Source: Isoetes taiwanensis (lineage: Eukaryota; Streptophyta; Lycopodiopsida; Isoetales; Isoetaceae). From it: DNA of 64,000 bases. The first letter of the stretch is position 1; each line of letters opens with the position of its first letter. Shown piece by piece: positions 49,351-59,698 of the stretch. The notes beneath the pieces were generated by a model, which was given only the letters and a program-made list of their open reading frames with translations, made no database searches and was not told the DNA's origin. The translations under genes were made by a program, and so were the position numbers. The stretch is taken from NCBI GenBank assembly GCA_021234155.1, contig JAJEKV010000006.1, positions 8,275,003-8,339,002 of the forward strand, read 5' to 3'.

Positions 49351-50240
49351 TTATAGACCCAGCTGAAGGAGTAAAGAAGTTATGCATCCCCAATTTAAGT
49401 TGTTTTCAACCAGCTCACATTGTAATTGCATCAAAAATTCGTAATGTGAAACTTCTAGATTCCAATGTTTGAAAATTAAATAGGCATTGGTCAGCACCGA
49501 GTCCAACATCCCCCAGAATATAGTATGCCACCACTTCCATTGTACCATCTCCCTTTCCAAACTATAGTTTGAAGCAAAGCACATTCTGTCATAAATATCG
49601 CAACTAGCTTTGTACCTATTGTAGGCTGCAGCTATCGCTGAAGCTGAAATCTCTTCTCGCTGTGGTGGTTTAACCAAACGTCTCACAACAGTTTGATCAA
49701 CACCGATGCAATTAGAAGCAAAAAGTATTTCATCCATATCCTACCATGCACAAACAACAATACCAGAATTCTTACAATATGCAAACTTGTACCTACCTCA
49801 TGGCACATCATCATTTTTATTTGTAGCCAATTTTAGCTCCTTCAATGGAAACATCTTGTGGCAAATACTCTTTACTGTTCCACAACCGCCCTGACATTTT
49901 CCTGATAGCCAATCCAAGAGCTTCTTGCTTGTAAAGTATCTGTCAAAGTATACATAGTGCCCACGAGACCGTAGCTTTGCAACAAGATGAGTGATGGCAT
50001 AAAAACAAGACCCTCTTCCCTCTCAACCTTATCATAGATAGAAAATTGCAAGCAATACCCTGATGCAGATTCACACAATGTCCAAAGTTGTGCACCAAAC
50101 ATATGTGTTTTTTTTGGATTGTAAATTCTTATCGGGTTGAATTTATTCCGAAATGGAATAATTCTCTCATCCACGATCACTTCTTTTCCAGGAATGAACA
50201 ATTCAATGAACTTAGAAATAATGAGATCGGCGTCTGTTTT
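49351..50240 (-). pseudogene. piggyBac-like transposase relic
   Basis: The minus strand from about 50230 reads KFIELFIPGKEVIVDERIIP (a match to the Pgk.L.vDE.m.pFkGR catalytic block), then IYNPKKTHMFGAQLWTLCES and GYCLQFSIYD. After a frame change, the region 50000-49870 gives SRGHYVYFDRYFTSKKLLDW and GGCGTVKS. Finally 49737-49351 gives IGVDQTVVRRLVKPPQREE, AAYNRYKASCDIYDRMCFAS and WWHTIFWGMLDSVLTNAYLI, matching the YnkyMggVDraD and WW..vf.hLld.alvNAyily blocks. Order and spacing fit the DDE_Tnp_1_7 domain. At least two frame changes and a stop (CAA-GAT region near 49870) make it inactive. Terminal repeats and TTAA sites were not located. Confidence 0.8.
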
Positions 50241-53200
50241 CTTAGGTTTGTTTCCAAGTTATTGGTCGTCTAGAAACTGAAGTGTTCTGGTTTCATTTGG
50301 AAATTACAGCCAACAAGACTTTCTAAGAACACAAAGAAAATAAATCACCAAGGATGGGTTCGTCACGTTCTAATGTTGAGTCCGCCTGCCAATGGGATGC
50401 AGTTTATGAGAAGAAAAAAGAACATCTTCTGCATCATAAAGCAAAGTAAGGGTAAAACTTAAGTTAATGGCAAGCAAAGCCACTTAACCACGGGATGCAT
50501 TTGAGGCATTGCAAATCTGGTCTTCCTTACTTGAAAATGACTGAAGAAAGGAGAATCTAAAAACTTTATGGCACTGCGCGCATGCGAAATTCATTTGGTA
50601 ATCACTAACAGTGTTATAACGTCCATCAGCATTATGAATCAAGAAGCTCTGGTTTTATTGGTGGCCACTATTACGCATCATGCCAGTGCAAATATGTATT
50701 ATTTTAAGTTTGATAGAAATGGTTCATCACTGCGTAGGCAAAGAGGGCATCATTGACATGAAGCCCAAACAAACAACAGTACCTTGAAAGGGATGTTTTA
50801 CCTGCACTTTCAAATCCTACATGCTCATTTGGAAAATGCTGCAACTTACAGAATGCAAAGTAACTTAGTGCAAGCAAAATCCTACCTATAATGTAATCGC
50901 TATCTGGTCCCCCTATATCCACAAATTGATCCATACCTCCTGATGCAAAATAATTTAAGATCACATTTCCAAATGATGAAAGATAGAAACATATAAGCAT
51001 GCATCCCCAATCCATGAACTTACTTGTAATATCAGATAAAAGTGTGATTTCTAGTTATATTTAAACTGTCCAGGCTGCTACTGCTGGGAATCTAATCAAA
51101 GGATACTCAACTATGTAAGCAATTTGGCACCTTAGATTTTAGTATAGATCTTTAAGCACCCTAGGCTTTTTCCAAACTGACCCGAGCTGCAGAATAATAC
51201 CACAACCATTTGAGGCTAAGTACAATTGGTCAGCTTGAGCTTACAGTGCTATTTCGATCTGCACTTGTCTTTAAATTTGTTAGTCAAAATAACAACTGCT
51301 CCATCCGTCTGTCATTACCTACATGCCATTTCAAAATAATTTTCTAGTGTCTGGTTATAAATGGTTTCACATCGAACAATCGGTGTCGTGAACCAACCTG
51401 TGTTAGAGCTCTGCAGAAATGAATGAAATAAGAGAGATTTCACTAGCATTTGAAAGGCTTCTACAAATGGAGATTATGATACTGTAAGATACCACCAGAA
51501 ACGCTTAGATGAATATTGCCCTTTTTTAATCCTGCAAGAAAGAAACATAAATTGAACTGGCCAGTGATTTCCCCACATAACCTTACATACAAGTAATTGA
51601 ACAGAATAGTAAGATGTGGCAGGAAATTCAGATTGCAAATGTATTTCCAATGACAGAAAAAAAAAAAAAAAAAAAAAAACAATAGCTTATGTGCAAGCTG
51701 GACAAGTAATCTTCTTTTCTCCCAAACTAAAGATATGCTGCTTGTGAACTAACAAAGAAGTCCCATTTTCGGCCATTGCCATTGGTTTTGCGATAGCGCA
51801 CAGAATAATATAACATGTGTTGTTCTAACATGTGCTGCAGCACTAGTAAGGCAAGATGGTCCTTTACTAAACTTTATAATGCTATATAAGGAGATCTGAG
51901 TAGGCAAAAAAGCACATAGCAGTTATTAAAGTGAACTAGTACCACTATAGGAATTAAATTTGCTGTAAAATTGAAAACTATAAAACACTTCCATGTAGAT
52001 GGCAACAAATAAGTACTGCACAACTGCATGACATCCACATGGTTGTGCAGAGCATAGGATACAATAAATGTCTTCATAGCTGAAGGACAAAATATTTTGT
52101 ATCTCATATAAGAACTCTATCAGCAAACATTGGGTTCAATCTATAATAGCAGTAAATAAGGTGATTACTAGCAAAACAAAGCACAACAACAAGATGATTT
52201 GATGCCACTGACAAGACACTTCATATCTTAGCTACAACTTGAATTCAGGTTCAATGGTATTGCATCATCATACACAAGTGATTATGCAGTAATAAGTGTT
52301 TGGCAAAAATGCTGAATTATATCATACCCAAAAACAACTATAATCAAACTATATAGTCTAAGGAGTCCCCATAGTTTGTAAGTCTGAGCACACACACATG
52401 CGTGGAAAAGTAGGCATGGGAAATGCGTGGAAAAGCAGGCGTGCATCTGCCTCAATTCTAACAGAGTATGGGATGCATGCGAAACGAAGCATCTAACATA
52501 GCAAATAAACACACTTTTTCTCTTTGAATCGGCACAAAATTTTTTGTGATGCATTCTTACTGGATGGTTATTGCACATAAGGTGCAACCATTTCATTATA
52601 AGAAAGAAGGTTTTCAGTGTGTTTCATAGAAGACAATGCATTTTTGTTCAGATTTTCTATGCACTGAAGCACATCGGGGTATTACAAGTGAACAATTCAT
52701 AGATCTGATGACACTTCAATCGATTGAGAAGGTTTTTCTGTGGAAATGTCTCAACATTGTCAGACTCCAAGCTAACCAGAATAAGGTGCATGGTCCACAC
52801 AAACAGTACATAACGCTTTAGAGTCCTTCCAAACCAGTAACATATTGTTTGTGTTCTAGAGAAATTTGAATTCCAAGTCCAATATTTTGTTCAAGTCATT
52901 CTTAAAAATTGTCTATATTGTTGGTAGTACATCAAGCCTGACTAAAATGTTCTCTAAACTGCTGGTGGTCTTTCTTCAATGGTCCACTCGCCATATGTGG
53001 AGGTGAATAAGTGGAACAAAGACAAAAATTCCATATAGAAGACAAATACAACTACGTCGGTGTACGAGTGCAGGAAATTACCATAGTCCTTGCTAAGTCC
53101 ATCAAACATTTGAAGAAATGGGAGCTTCTTAAAAATATCACGCGTTGGAATAATTTGAAGAAATGTAGCTTCTTAAAGATGATCACGCGTTGAAATAGGA

Positions 53201-53300
53201 TTTGTGCCACAAAATGCCTAATACGTGTGAACACGAACACACAAGAAAAAGTTTAGTCAAGGAAAAAGTAATTCCGTAAAACCACCGACTCACGTTTCCT
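50241..53300. other. intergenic, nothing firmly recognised
   Basis: AT-rich. It includes a poly-A tract (51658-51680), repeated CATGCGTGGAAAAG/AATGCGTGGAAAAG words at about 52395-52435, and a 45-bp tandem duplication at 53108-53195 whose copies each end in CACGCGTTG. A minus-strand frame at 51015-50704 is Gly/Phe-rich but unrecognised. Confidence 0.35.
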
Positions 53301-53309
53301 TCGAGGAAA

Positions 53310-53375
53310 ATGCTTGGGACCACTCATTCAAAGAAAATGCTGGGACCACTCACCACTGCTTATATTTAAGGAGGG
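53310..53375 (+). promoter_or_regulatory. phytocyanin core promoter: repeated element plus TATA box
   Basis: AAAATGCT(T)GGGACCACTCA occurs twice in tandem at 53310-53352, directly followed by a TATA-like TTATATTTAAGG at 53360-53371. The start codon is at 53504, so a leader of about 100 nt is expected. The duplicated element is a candidate cis-element by position only. Confidence 0.4.
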
Positions 53376-53503
53376 ATCCAAAATCCATGAGAGAAGTCTA
53401 AATTTCAGCAGCAAGCAGGAGATCGATTGAGAAGAAGGATTAATTTTAGAGCTTTGCCGGAGATATATTGGGCCTTCCAGATTCTACTTCTGAATCGATC
53501 TCC

Positions 53504-54426
53504 ATGGCTTCATCCAGCGAAAAGAGGGCCATTGCATTGCTGATTGTGATCTTTATGGGGGTGCAGCTCTGCAGCGCTGAACAGTACACTGTAGGAGGCA
53601 GCTCGGGCTGGACCTTTAACGTTAACTACACTAAGTGGGCATCCCAATATACCTTCAGGGTCGGAGATACACTCCGTAAGTCCTTCTCTATGGTCTTGTA
53701 TGTATTTTGTATGTATTTGTTGCCTTACCATAGTTACTATGGTTATGTTTGTATGTATTTGTTGCCTTACCTAGGGTTCTAGAATCACTATGTCGTGTTA
53801 AAATTGTATTTTGGTTTTGTTGCACAGTGTTCCCATATACCTCAGGTGAGCACGACGTTGTGGAAGTCAATGCATCTGAGTATAGCTCATGCAGCGCGTC
53901 TACGGCTATTGCTACATATACGGAAACCAATTCTACCGTTACTTTATCCAGTGAAGGCAAACATTATTATATATGCAGTTATACTGGACATTGTAGTGCG
54001 GGGATGTTAGTCGAGATTGATGTTCTAGCTTCTTCTTCCTCACCCTCGCCCTCACCTTCACCCTCAAACTCAAGGTCCCCCTCGCCCTCACCCTCACCCT
54101 CAACCTCAACCACACCCACACCCTCACCCACAACCACACCAACACCCGCAACCTCACCTTTACTCTCAATCACACCCTCAAGTTCACCTTCACCATCATC
54201 TCCATATGCTTTGTCGCCTACACTCTCTACATCCCCTACACCCTCTCCTAGCACTACTGCTTCACCATCTGGCACGCCTGCCAACTCACCATCTCCAACT
54301 CCCTCACTTGAAAGCTCACCACCCAATCCATCATCACCTGCACCTGCCCCTGCTAGCTCTTCTGCAATTTCAACCAAGTGGGTTGCCTCAAGCTTGCTGC
54401 TTATTGCATCAAGTCTTCTTTTTTGA
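53504..54426 (+). CDS. GPI-type phytocyanin (early nodulin-like/uclacyanin class), 2 exons
   Basis: Exons 53504-53675 and 53828-54426 (GT-AG, phase 1) give 256 aa. Residues 1-25 are a signal peptide (AIALLIVIFMGVQLCSA). The mature domain begins EQYTVGGSSGWTF, the phytocyanin start. Type-1 copper ligands are all present: His66 (EHDVVEV), Cys107, His112 and Met117 (YICSYTGHCSAGM). Cys79 and Cys113 can form the conserved disulfide. Residues about 125-235 are a Ser/Pro/Thr-rich linker of SPSPSP and TPTP type, expected to be arabinogalactan-glycosylated. The C-terminus WVASSLLLIASSLLF fits a GPI-anchor signal. The intron splits the domain just after DTL, the usual phytocyanin position. Role: extracellular plasma-membrane cupredoxin, probably electron transfer or cell-wall related; exact partner unknown. 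Confidence 0.93.
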
Positions 54427-55105
54427 GCACTTGATTTACTTGGTGCATGATTTTTTTATGATGCCATTACATTTTTTGTCATAGACATTGTAAAGGTTTA
54501 CACACATAATATAAAGTTATTTATATTTATGATTTGCTAGTAACAAATGCTGCATTGTTGGGCATAAATTGATGTGAAGCATTTGGTTGGATTGAATAGA
54601 TTATCTTAGATATAATGAACAAATTAAATGTTGAAATTATGATGTCGTTCAAGTTGGAATTACGATATGAATATTATATTAGTATTATCTATTACGAAGG
54701 GAGAAGGTTCGGCTATATGTAGCGACTTTAAATTTTAGGTGGATGTTTTATGGGATGGGATAGTGGAGTCTTGTGATATTTCTTCTTATGGAGAATCGAG
54801 TGCATTAAGTGGGCTTTTGCAAAGAGTTTTTTTTATGTTACACACGCCACCACGCACTCCATTTTTCTATGAGAAGGCATTAACTTGATATAAGTGTATT
54901 ATATCATTTGGGGTGTATTATAAATTTTTGTGACCATTGAATGGAGGCATATTACACATGATATTCCACATCATGAAATTTGGACCCTTCAATGCAAGTC
55001 AAGATGGGGTCAAATCCATCCCATTTGACTCACCCCTTAGAACCATCATTTCGGCCATATAACCATCCCATGGTTCCATATCCTAGAAGCATAGTTCAAG
55101 CAGCA
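54427..55105. other. 3' UTR of the phytocyanin gene and intergenic DNA
   Basis: Possible polyadenylation words (AATATAAAG near 54508, ATAATGAAC near 54615). No gene. Confidence 0.35.
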
Positions 55106-55222
55106 GCCATTAAATTACAATGAGCCTGGGGAGTCGAACCCCAGTATAATTCCCATGCTCATCCAAGCATAGCATGCATCCCACAAAAGGGATGCTTGCT
55201 ATGCCCAGGGGCCGAAGCCCAC
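55106..55222 (-). repeat. tRNA-like / SINE-like remnant with B box and hairpin
   Basis: On the minus strand CTGGGGTTCGACTCCCCAG (55142-55124) contains the exact Pol III B-box GGTTCGANTCC inside a T-arm-like stem. About 28 nt upstream is TGGATGAGCATGG, a one-mismatch A box. Farther upstream lies a near-perfect stem-loop around GCATAGCATGCATCCC (55167-55207). It does not fold as a full tRNA by eye, so a SINE or decayed tRNA gene is more likely than a functional tRNA. Confidence 0.4.
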
Positions 55223-55499
55223 TAACACATCAAACAAGTTAGTCCTATTTATAAAACATAAATAAAAAGTGACCTCATAACGGTCCCTAACCAATTTCAG
55301 TTTAATCGCAATCATTAACAAACCATTTCCTATAACCAGCATCACCACAATTATACAGTAACTCAAAAACAAACTTTACAATGTTGAAGAACACTCAACC
55401 AAGCGAAGGAAGTTGAACTCCCCAACACCAAGGTGCTCCAACAAGCACTACAACACAAATCTAGATCAACCTCCATCAACCTCACATACAAATAACAAA

Positions 55500-57200
55500 C
55501 TAACAAAACATAACCACCAAAACATATAACAGAACTAGTTGAGCATGCCTTATCGCCGCATCTAATTGACGTATTTCTTGCACAAGCAATGCCCTTGCAA
55601 GGCTCATATGAGAATGCAATATGTGCAATTCAGAAACTGGCACACCCAAGAGAAACTGGCACACCCAAGTGCTCCCACTCCACAACAGATATAGCACTGT
55701 CAATGGACATGCAGAATGCCCTAAGCTGTCGGTGAAGCACACGGAGTGATGCCGCAATCCTATGTGCCTCAGTGCCAACCTGAATGACATTATTACGGCA
55801 AAGCACACGGAGTGATGCCGCAATCCTATGCGCCTCAGTGCCAACCTGAATGACATTATTACTAAACTCCTGAGAGGAGAACGCTGCCTCTGGTCCAGCT
55901 GAATACACAACAAGATTGGGATGGAATGCATCTATGTCAGATGAAATGAAAGACTCTGGCAAGGACACAACTGGCTCGTCCACACCAACAACTGGTTCCG
56001 GATCAGTCTCAACACCAACAACTGGTTCCGGATCAGTCTCCATGACTCCTGCAACTGTACAATAAAGAAAAACATGAAAACAAAAAAAGTGAGTTGTACA
56101 ACCAACACCCAAGCAAGTCTATCAACCAACTGCCATCGTACGATCACCCTTGTGCACAGGGATATAATCTACGCCAGGCTCAAGTATCACGACATCAAGG
56201 CTATCTGCACTGTAAGAAGCATCATGTATGTCCTCAAAATTATTGTCTTCCTCATCAGTAGGAATAGCATCATCCCAATAATGCATGCGGCCAGGCCCAT
56301 TCCTTTCCACAGGCACAAAGCCTGCTGGCAAACCAAATAGGATCATCCTCATGTCGGATGGCATGCAGTGGCTAGGATTTAGCAACACTCTCCAGGCTGC
56401 TCGAACACGATTCTCATTGATATGAGCCGTGTTTGAAGGGATGATCCAAGAACTAGACAAAGTAAATTTCCCAGATTGAATCATCCTAGCCAAGGTATAC
56501 AATAGACTCGCAGTCAGCCTACGATTCCCATGGTAATTCACAAAATGTGCAGCTCTATTCAAAAGGTTCTTATTGTCAAGCACAACAAGGTTTTTCGTAT
56601 CACCAGCTCCCCATCTCAAATAAAGGTCTTTTCCTTTTTCAATAGCAACTTCACTAACATTATGGAGGTGACAAACATAATGGACTTTCCCAACATCTTT
56701 CATGCAGTACCCAATCATGCCTTCAAAATAATGAAGGCGGCGGTTTTTAAGGGCTTTACATACCAGAATCACACCTGGTGGCTTTGAAACCCAATTGAAA
56801 TCCTTTTTTATAGCATCATTCATGACCTGGGGCTCTTGAACCGAGCTCTAAAAATAGCCTGGCAGTGCAAGTGATCAACGCTTGCACCACGCTCCATGGC
56901 CACAGCTCCAGCCAAACACCTTCAATTGCAAAAGCCAACAAGGGCATCATAAAAACTCGTGGGCACATCTTGCCCAGACAAACCCAAGGTGACACAGACA
57001 TCTATGCCACTTCAATCCTGACCAAGACAAGAACCAGCAGCATGTCCTCTAGTCTAGGCTCTCCAGAAGAGGACCCGATTTTCAAAGAACTCAGAGAAGG
57101 AGGCACAGACCAAGCAACATCCTTCCCATTCCTCGCTGCTCTCTTCAAAGACATCACAAACAAACAAAAAAACCAGCAAACCTGGCTTACCTGTGACAGA
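55500..57200 (-). pseudogene. HUH endonuclease (Replitron/Rep-like) transposase relic
   Basis: The minus strand encodes the ordered motifs of a single-Tyr HUH endonuclease. A motif-I-like strand VCVTLGLSGQDV lies near 56997-56962. Motif II is ERGASVDHLHCQAIFRA with His-Leu-His at 56873-56865. Motif III is GMIGYCMKDVGK with the candidate catalytic Tyr at 56709-56707 and its Lys three residues on. The frame continues 56823-56122 (NILNRA-like LLNRAAHFVNYHGN, LARMIQSGKFTLSSSWIIPS), typical of these eukaryotic HUH proteins. After a short probable intron comes a C-terminal part (56060-55630) with internal tandem duplications. Inactivating lesions are TGA at 56924-56922 and a +1 shift at the G-run 56829-56832. 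No helicase motifs were seen. Termini not identified. Confidence 0.65.
55632..56045. repeat. three short tandem duplications within the HUH relic
   Basis: A 19-bp pair (AGAAACTGGCACACCCAAG, about 55632-55669), a 66-bp pair (55733-55863, differing at about three bases) and a 30-bp pair (about 55987-56040, containing AACTGGTTCCGGATCAGTCT). All keep the reading frame or nearly so. Their near identity shows they are recent relative to the decay of the gene. Confidence 0.8.
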
Positions 57201-57620
57201 AATCCCCTGACAGAAAGCTGCAGATGCCCTTCCAAATAGCTGAGATGCTCCCTGCTTATTGTGTGGCCCAAAACAGAAAGACTGCGAGAGCGAAGACACA
57301 TACCCAGTGCCGCCGTCACCATTTCTGCCATGCCCATCTCCAGACCACGTGAGAATACGCAGTTCCGACCAACCCAAGCAGAGATTCCAGCCCTAGATTC
57401 CCATGTTTCAAATCCACACTGCCAACATCATTTCCTACCATATTTTTATACGAATACGCATACTAACCATGCACAATCTTAGGTTATAAAAATACCCTTT
57501 TTTATTTCGGCCACATAATATATGCAATGGTTGAAGTGCATACATAATTGTTCATCATAGTCATTTTTTGGGTGTGTTTCTAGTAAGAACACACATATTG
57601 GTCCATGAGTCTCTTTAGTA

Positions 57621-58260
57621 AGAATAGAATAGAATAGATTTTTAGCGTCCACGAAGACCAATTGGCCTATGGGACCCAAACAAAAAGAGAGCAGCAAGCG
57701 TATTACTGACAGGATTAAAAAACCCCTGCCCCGAAGGGTCTTCGAGGGAAAAACCTTAGCAGTAATAAGTATGCTGGCACGCTGTACAATTGTATAGGAC
57801 AGTTCAATACCGTCCCATATGACACAAATGAGTCCGTGCATCCATAACCTCCTAGAGGTATGACCCAACCAAACCCACTGACGCCGTAGTCAATAACTGA
57901 TGCAACGGCTGGCCAGACACTAGTAATCGAACATATCGCTCTCGGATATGGGCAAATGCTGGCCAGATCTGGAGGGCATGACATTCATCCTCAATGGCCC
58001 CCTGGTGGCAACACTGGCAAAGCCTTTGCTCTCGTGCTTCCCGAGCCCAACGCCCTGTTTCAATGCGGAGGCGATGTGCACCCGTGCGAATGGAAGCTAT
58101 AAGTCTGCGCTTCTTCATGGGCAGCTGGGTGTACAAGTACTGGTGTGGGCCTCTTGTGAGCCCAAGATTGACTTGCTGCTGATAGTGTGCCAGTGTAACG
58201 TGCGTCAGAGCCTCTGCATCCCAGAGCTTTACATAGTTGTTCATCATGGTCAATTGCTAA
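57621..58260 (-). mobile_element. 5'-truncated LINE copy with (TATTC)n tail
   Basis: The minus strand from 58253 reads LWDAEALTHVTLAHYQQQVN, then RLIASIRTGAHRLRIETGRW and RLCQCCHQGAIEDECHAL (a CCHC-like C-terminal motif of LINE ORF2), and AFAHIRERYVRLL. It is followed by a 3' UTR nearly parallel to the 48.3-kb copy (CTCGAAGACCCTTCGGGGCAG, GGGTCCCATAGGCCAATTGG, GTGGACGCTAAAAATC) ending in TATTC units. Only the last ~130 codons of ORF2 remain. Confidence 0.85.
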
Positions 58261-59047
58261 GGGACATTTTCATGTAGCACAAAAAGATTTAATTGATTTT
58301 TAAATAAACAATACGGCATAAGTAGCTAGAAATTCCAAAATTCATTCTTGTTTTGGACGGCACAATAAGCGAAGCTAGTGTTAGCACAACATGCCATCTT
58401 GCCACAATGAATATACTCATGCACCATATAATGCCACAAATAGTTTACTCATGCACTTCCAAAATTAGTATAGGCATAAACTTAGAGTGAAAGACACCTC
58501 TGAAGAAGACATCTGTTTTAGAAAATAAAGCAAGGGAATTACCATAAAGTTTGTTGCAGTAATTGTATCATGAAGGATTGAAAGCGTTTAGTGAGTAAAA
58601 TGAACTATTGCTTTATGTTCAAATGTGAGAGAGCCTTTACGGATATACCAGCACACCATTTGTAAACTAAGCATATTCATTTACATTTTCTAAGGAATCT
58701 CAAGCCTCATTGTTGTGGACACGAGGTTTTGACCATTCAGTAGTGTTGTTTTGTACGTTTTGAACCTTTGTTGAGGTTCGTTGTCTAAGTTATGAAGTCG
58801 CATGAAGCAAGTATCAATCTTCTAAACAAGTTAAGTTCATTCAAAACATCTCAAATAGAATGAGAGAACATTATAACATTTTAAAGTGACATGAAAGAAA
58901 GCTAACTATGAAAACCTGGCATTTCAATGGAGTTTGGCATTTTTCATCGAATATAAAAGCCACAAACTTCCAGAATATCAAGACCATTCTAATGGCAATA
59001 GGTATTATTTGCATCTCTGATTAAATGATTCTTGTTCGAAATTGTTG
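58261..59047. other. intergenic, nothing recognised
   Basis: AT-rich flank of the LTR element. No gene, repeat or RNA found. Confidence 0.35.
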
Positions 59048-59052
59048 ATTTC

Positions 59053-59698
59053 TGATATGGTTTATGGTTAATAACTAATAATGGTGCTCGGGGGAGTGGC
59101 CTTGCATGAAACAATATTCATTGATATGATCAAGTAAGAAAGCCATTCAGTATGTCTAAGCCTTGATATTATCAAAAAGAGAGCTAAAAATAAACCTTGA
59201 TCTTTATTTAAAAGCAAAAAGGCAGAAAAAGGTGTTGTTACCTATAAATAGAAGGACAAATTTGAGATGTGATATCTCCGCGCACACAACTCAGAAATTG
59301 GCGATCCTTACCTTGTTGAAAAGCCCCTGAAGTCTAGTTTCCAGATTGGCTTGGTTGTCTATAGATTCCTTATGGTTTGAAAGTTATGTCCAGAAAGGTG
59401 CATAGGGGTCTAAGTTGACTGCACAACTAGATCTGCTTCTTCCTATGTTGATGATGAGCCTAGCCTTACCTTCTAGTATCCTCTCTTGTTCCTTGCTTGA
59501 TCATATCATTAGAAGGAGTTCATGTAACACCAGTGGTTGGTGGCTAGAGAGTGCTTGTTTTTGTACAGTCTTGCGAAGTAGCTTGACTTGGTGACATCTC
59601 TTCTAGTTGGTCCGGTTGGGTGGTAAATCGAGCACCCTGTGGTGTTTTACTTTCTAATATGTTGATGAATTTGCAGGAAGAAGAGATCATTCGTAACA
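59053..59698 (+). repeat. 5' LTR
   Basis: Contains CTATAAATAG (59242-59251), a canonical TATA box about 190 bp in, so transcription would start near 59275-59280. Confidence 0.93.

Noticed and set aside
53979-54377. Acidic Gly/Glu/Val-rich frame antisense to the phytocyanin linker
   Set aside because: Shadow of the Ser/Pro-rich coding repeats on the other strand.
57548-58255. TTGTTCATCAT(A/G)GTCA on both sides of the 57.6-kb LINE as a target duplication
   Set aside because: The left copy lies about 55 bp beyond the LINE tail, not adjacent, and the right copy may be LINE coding sequence.
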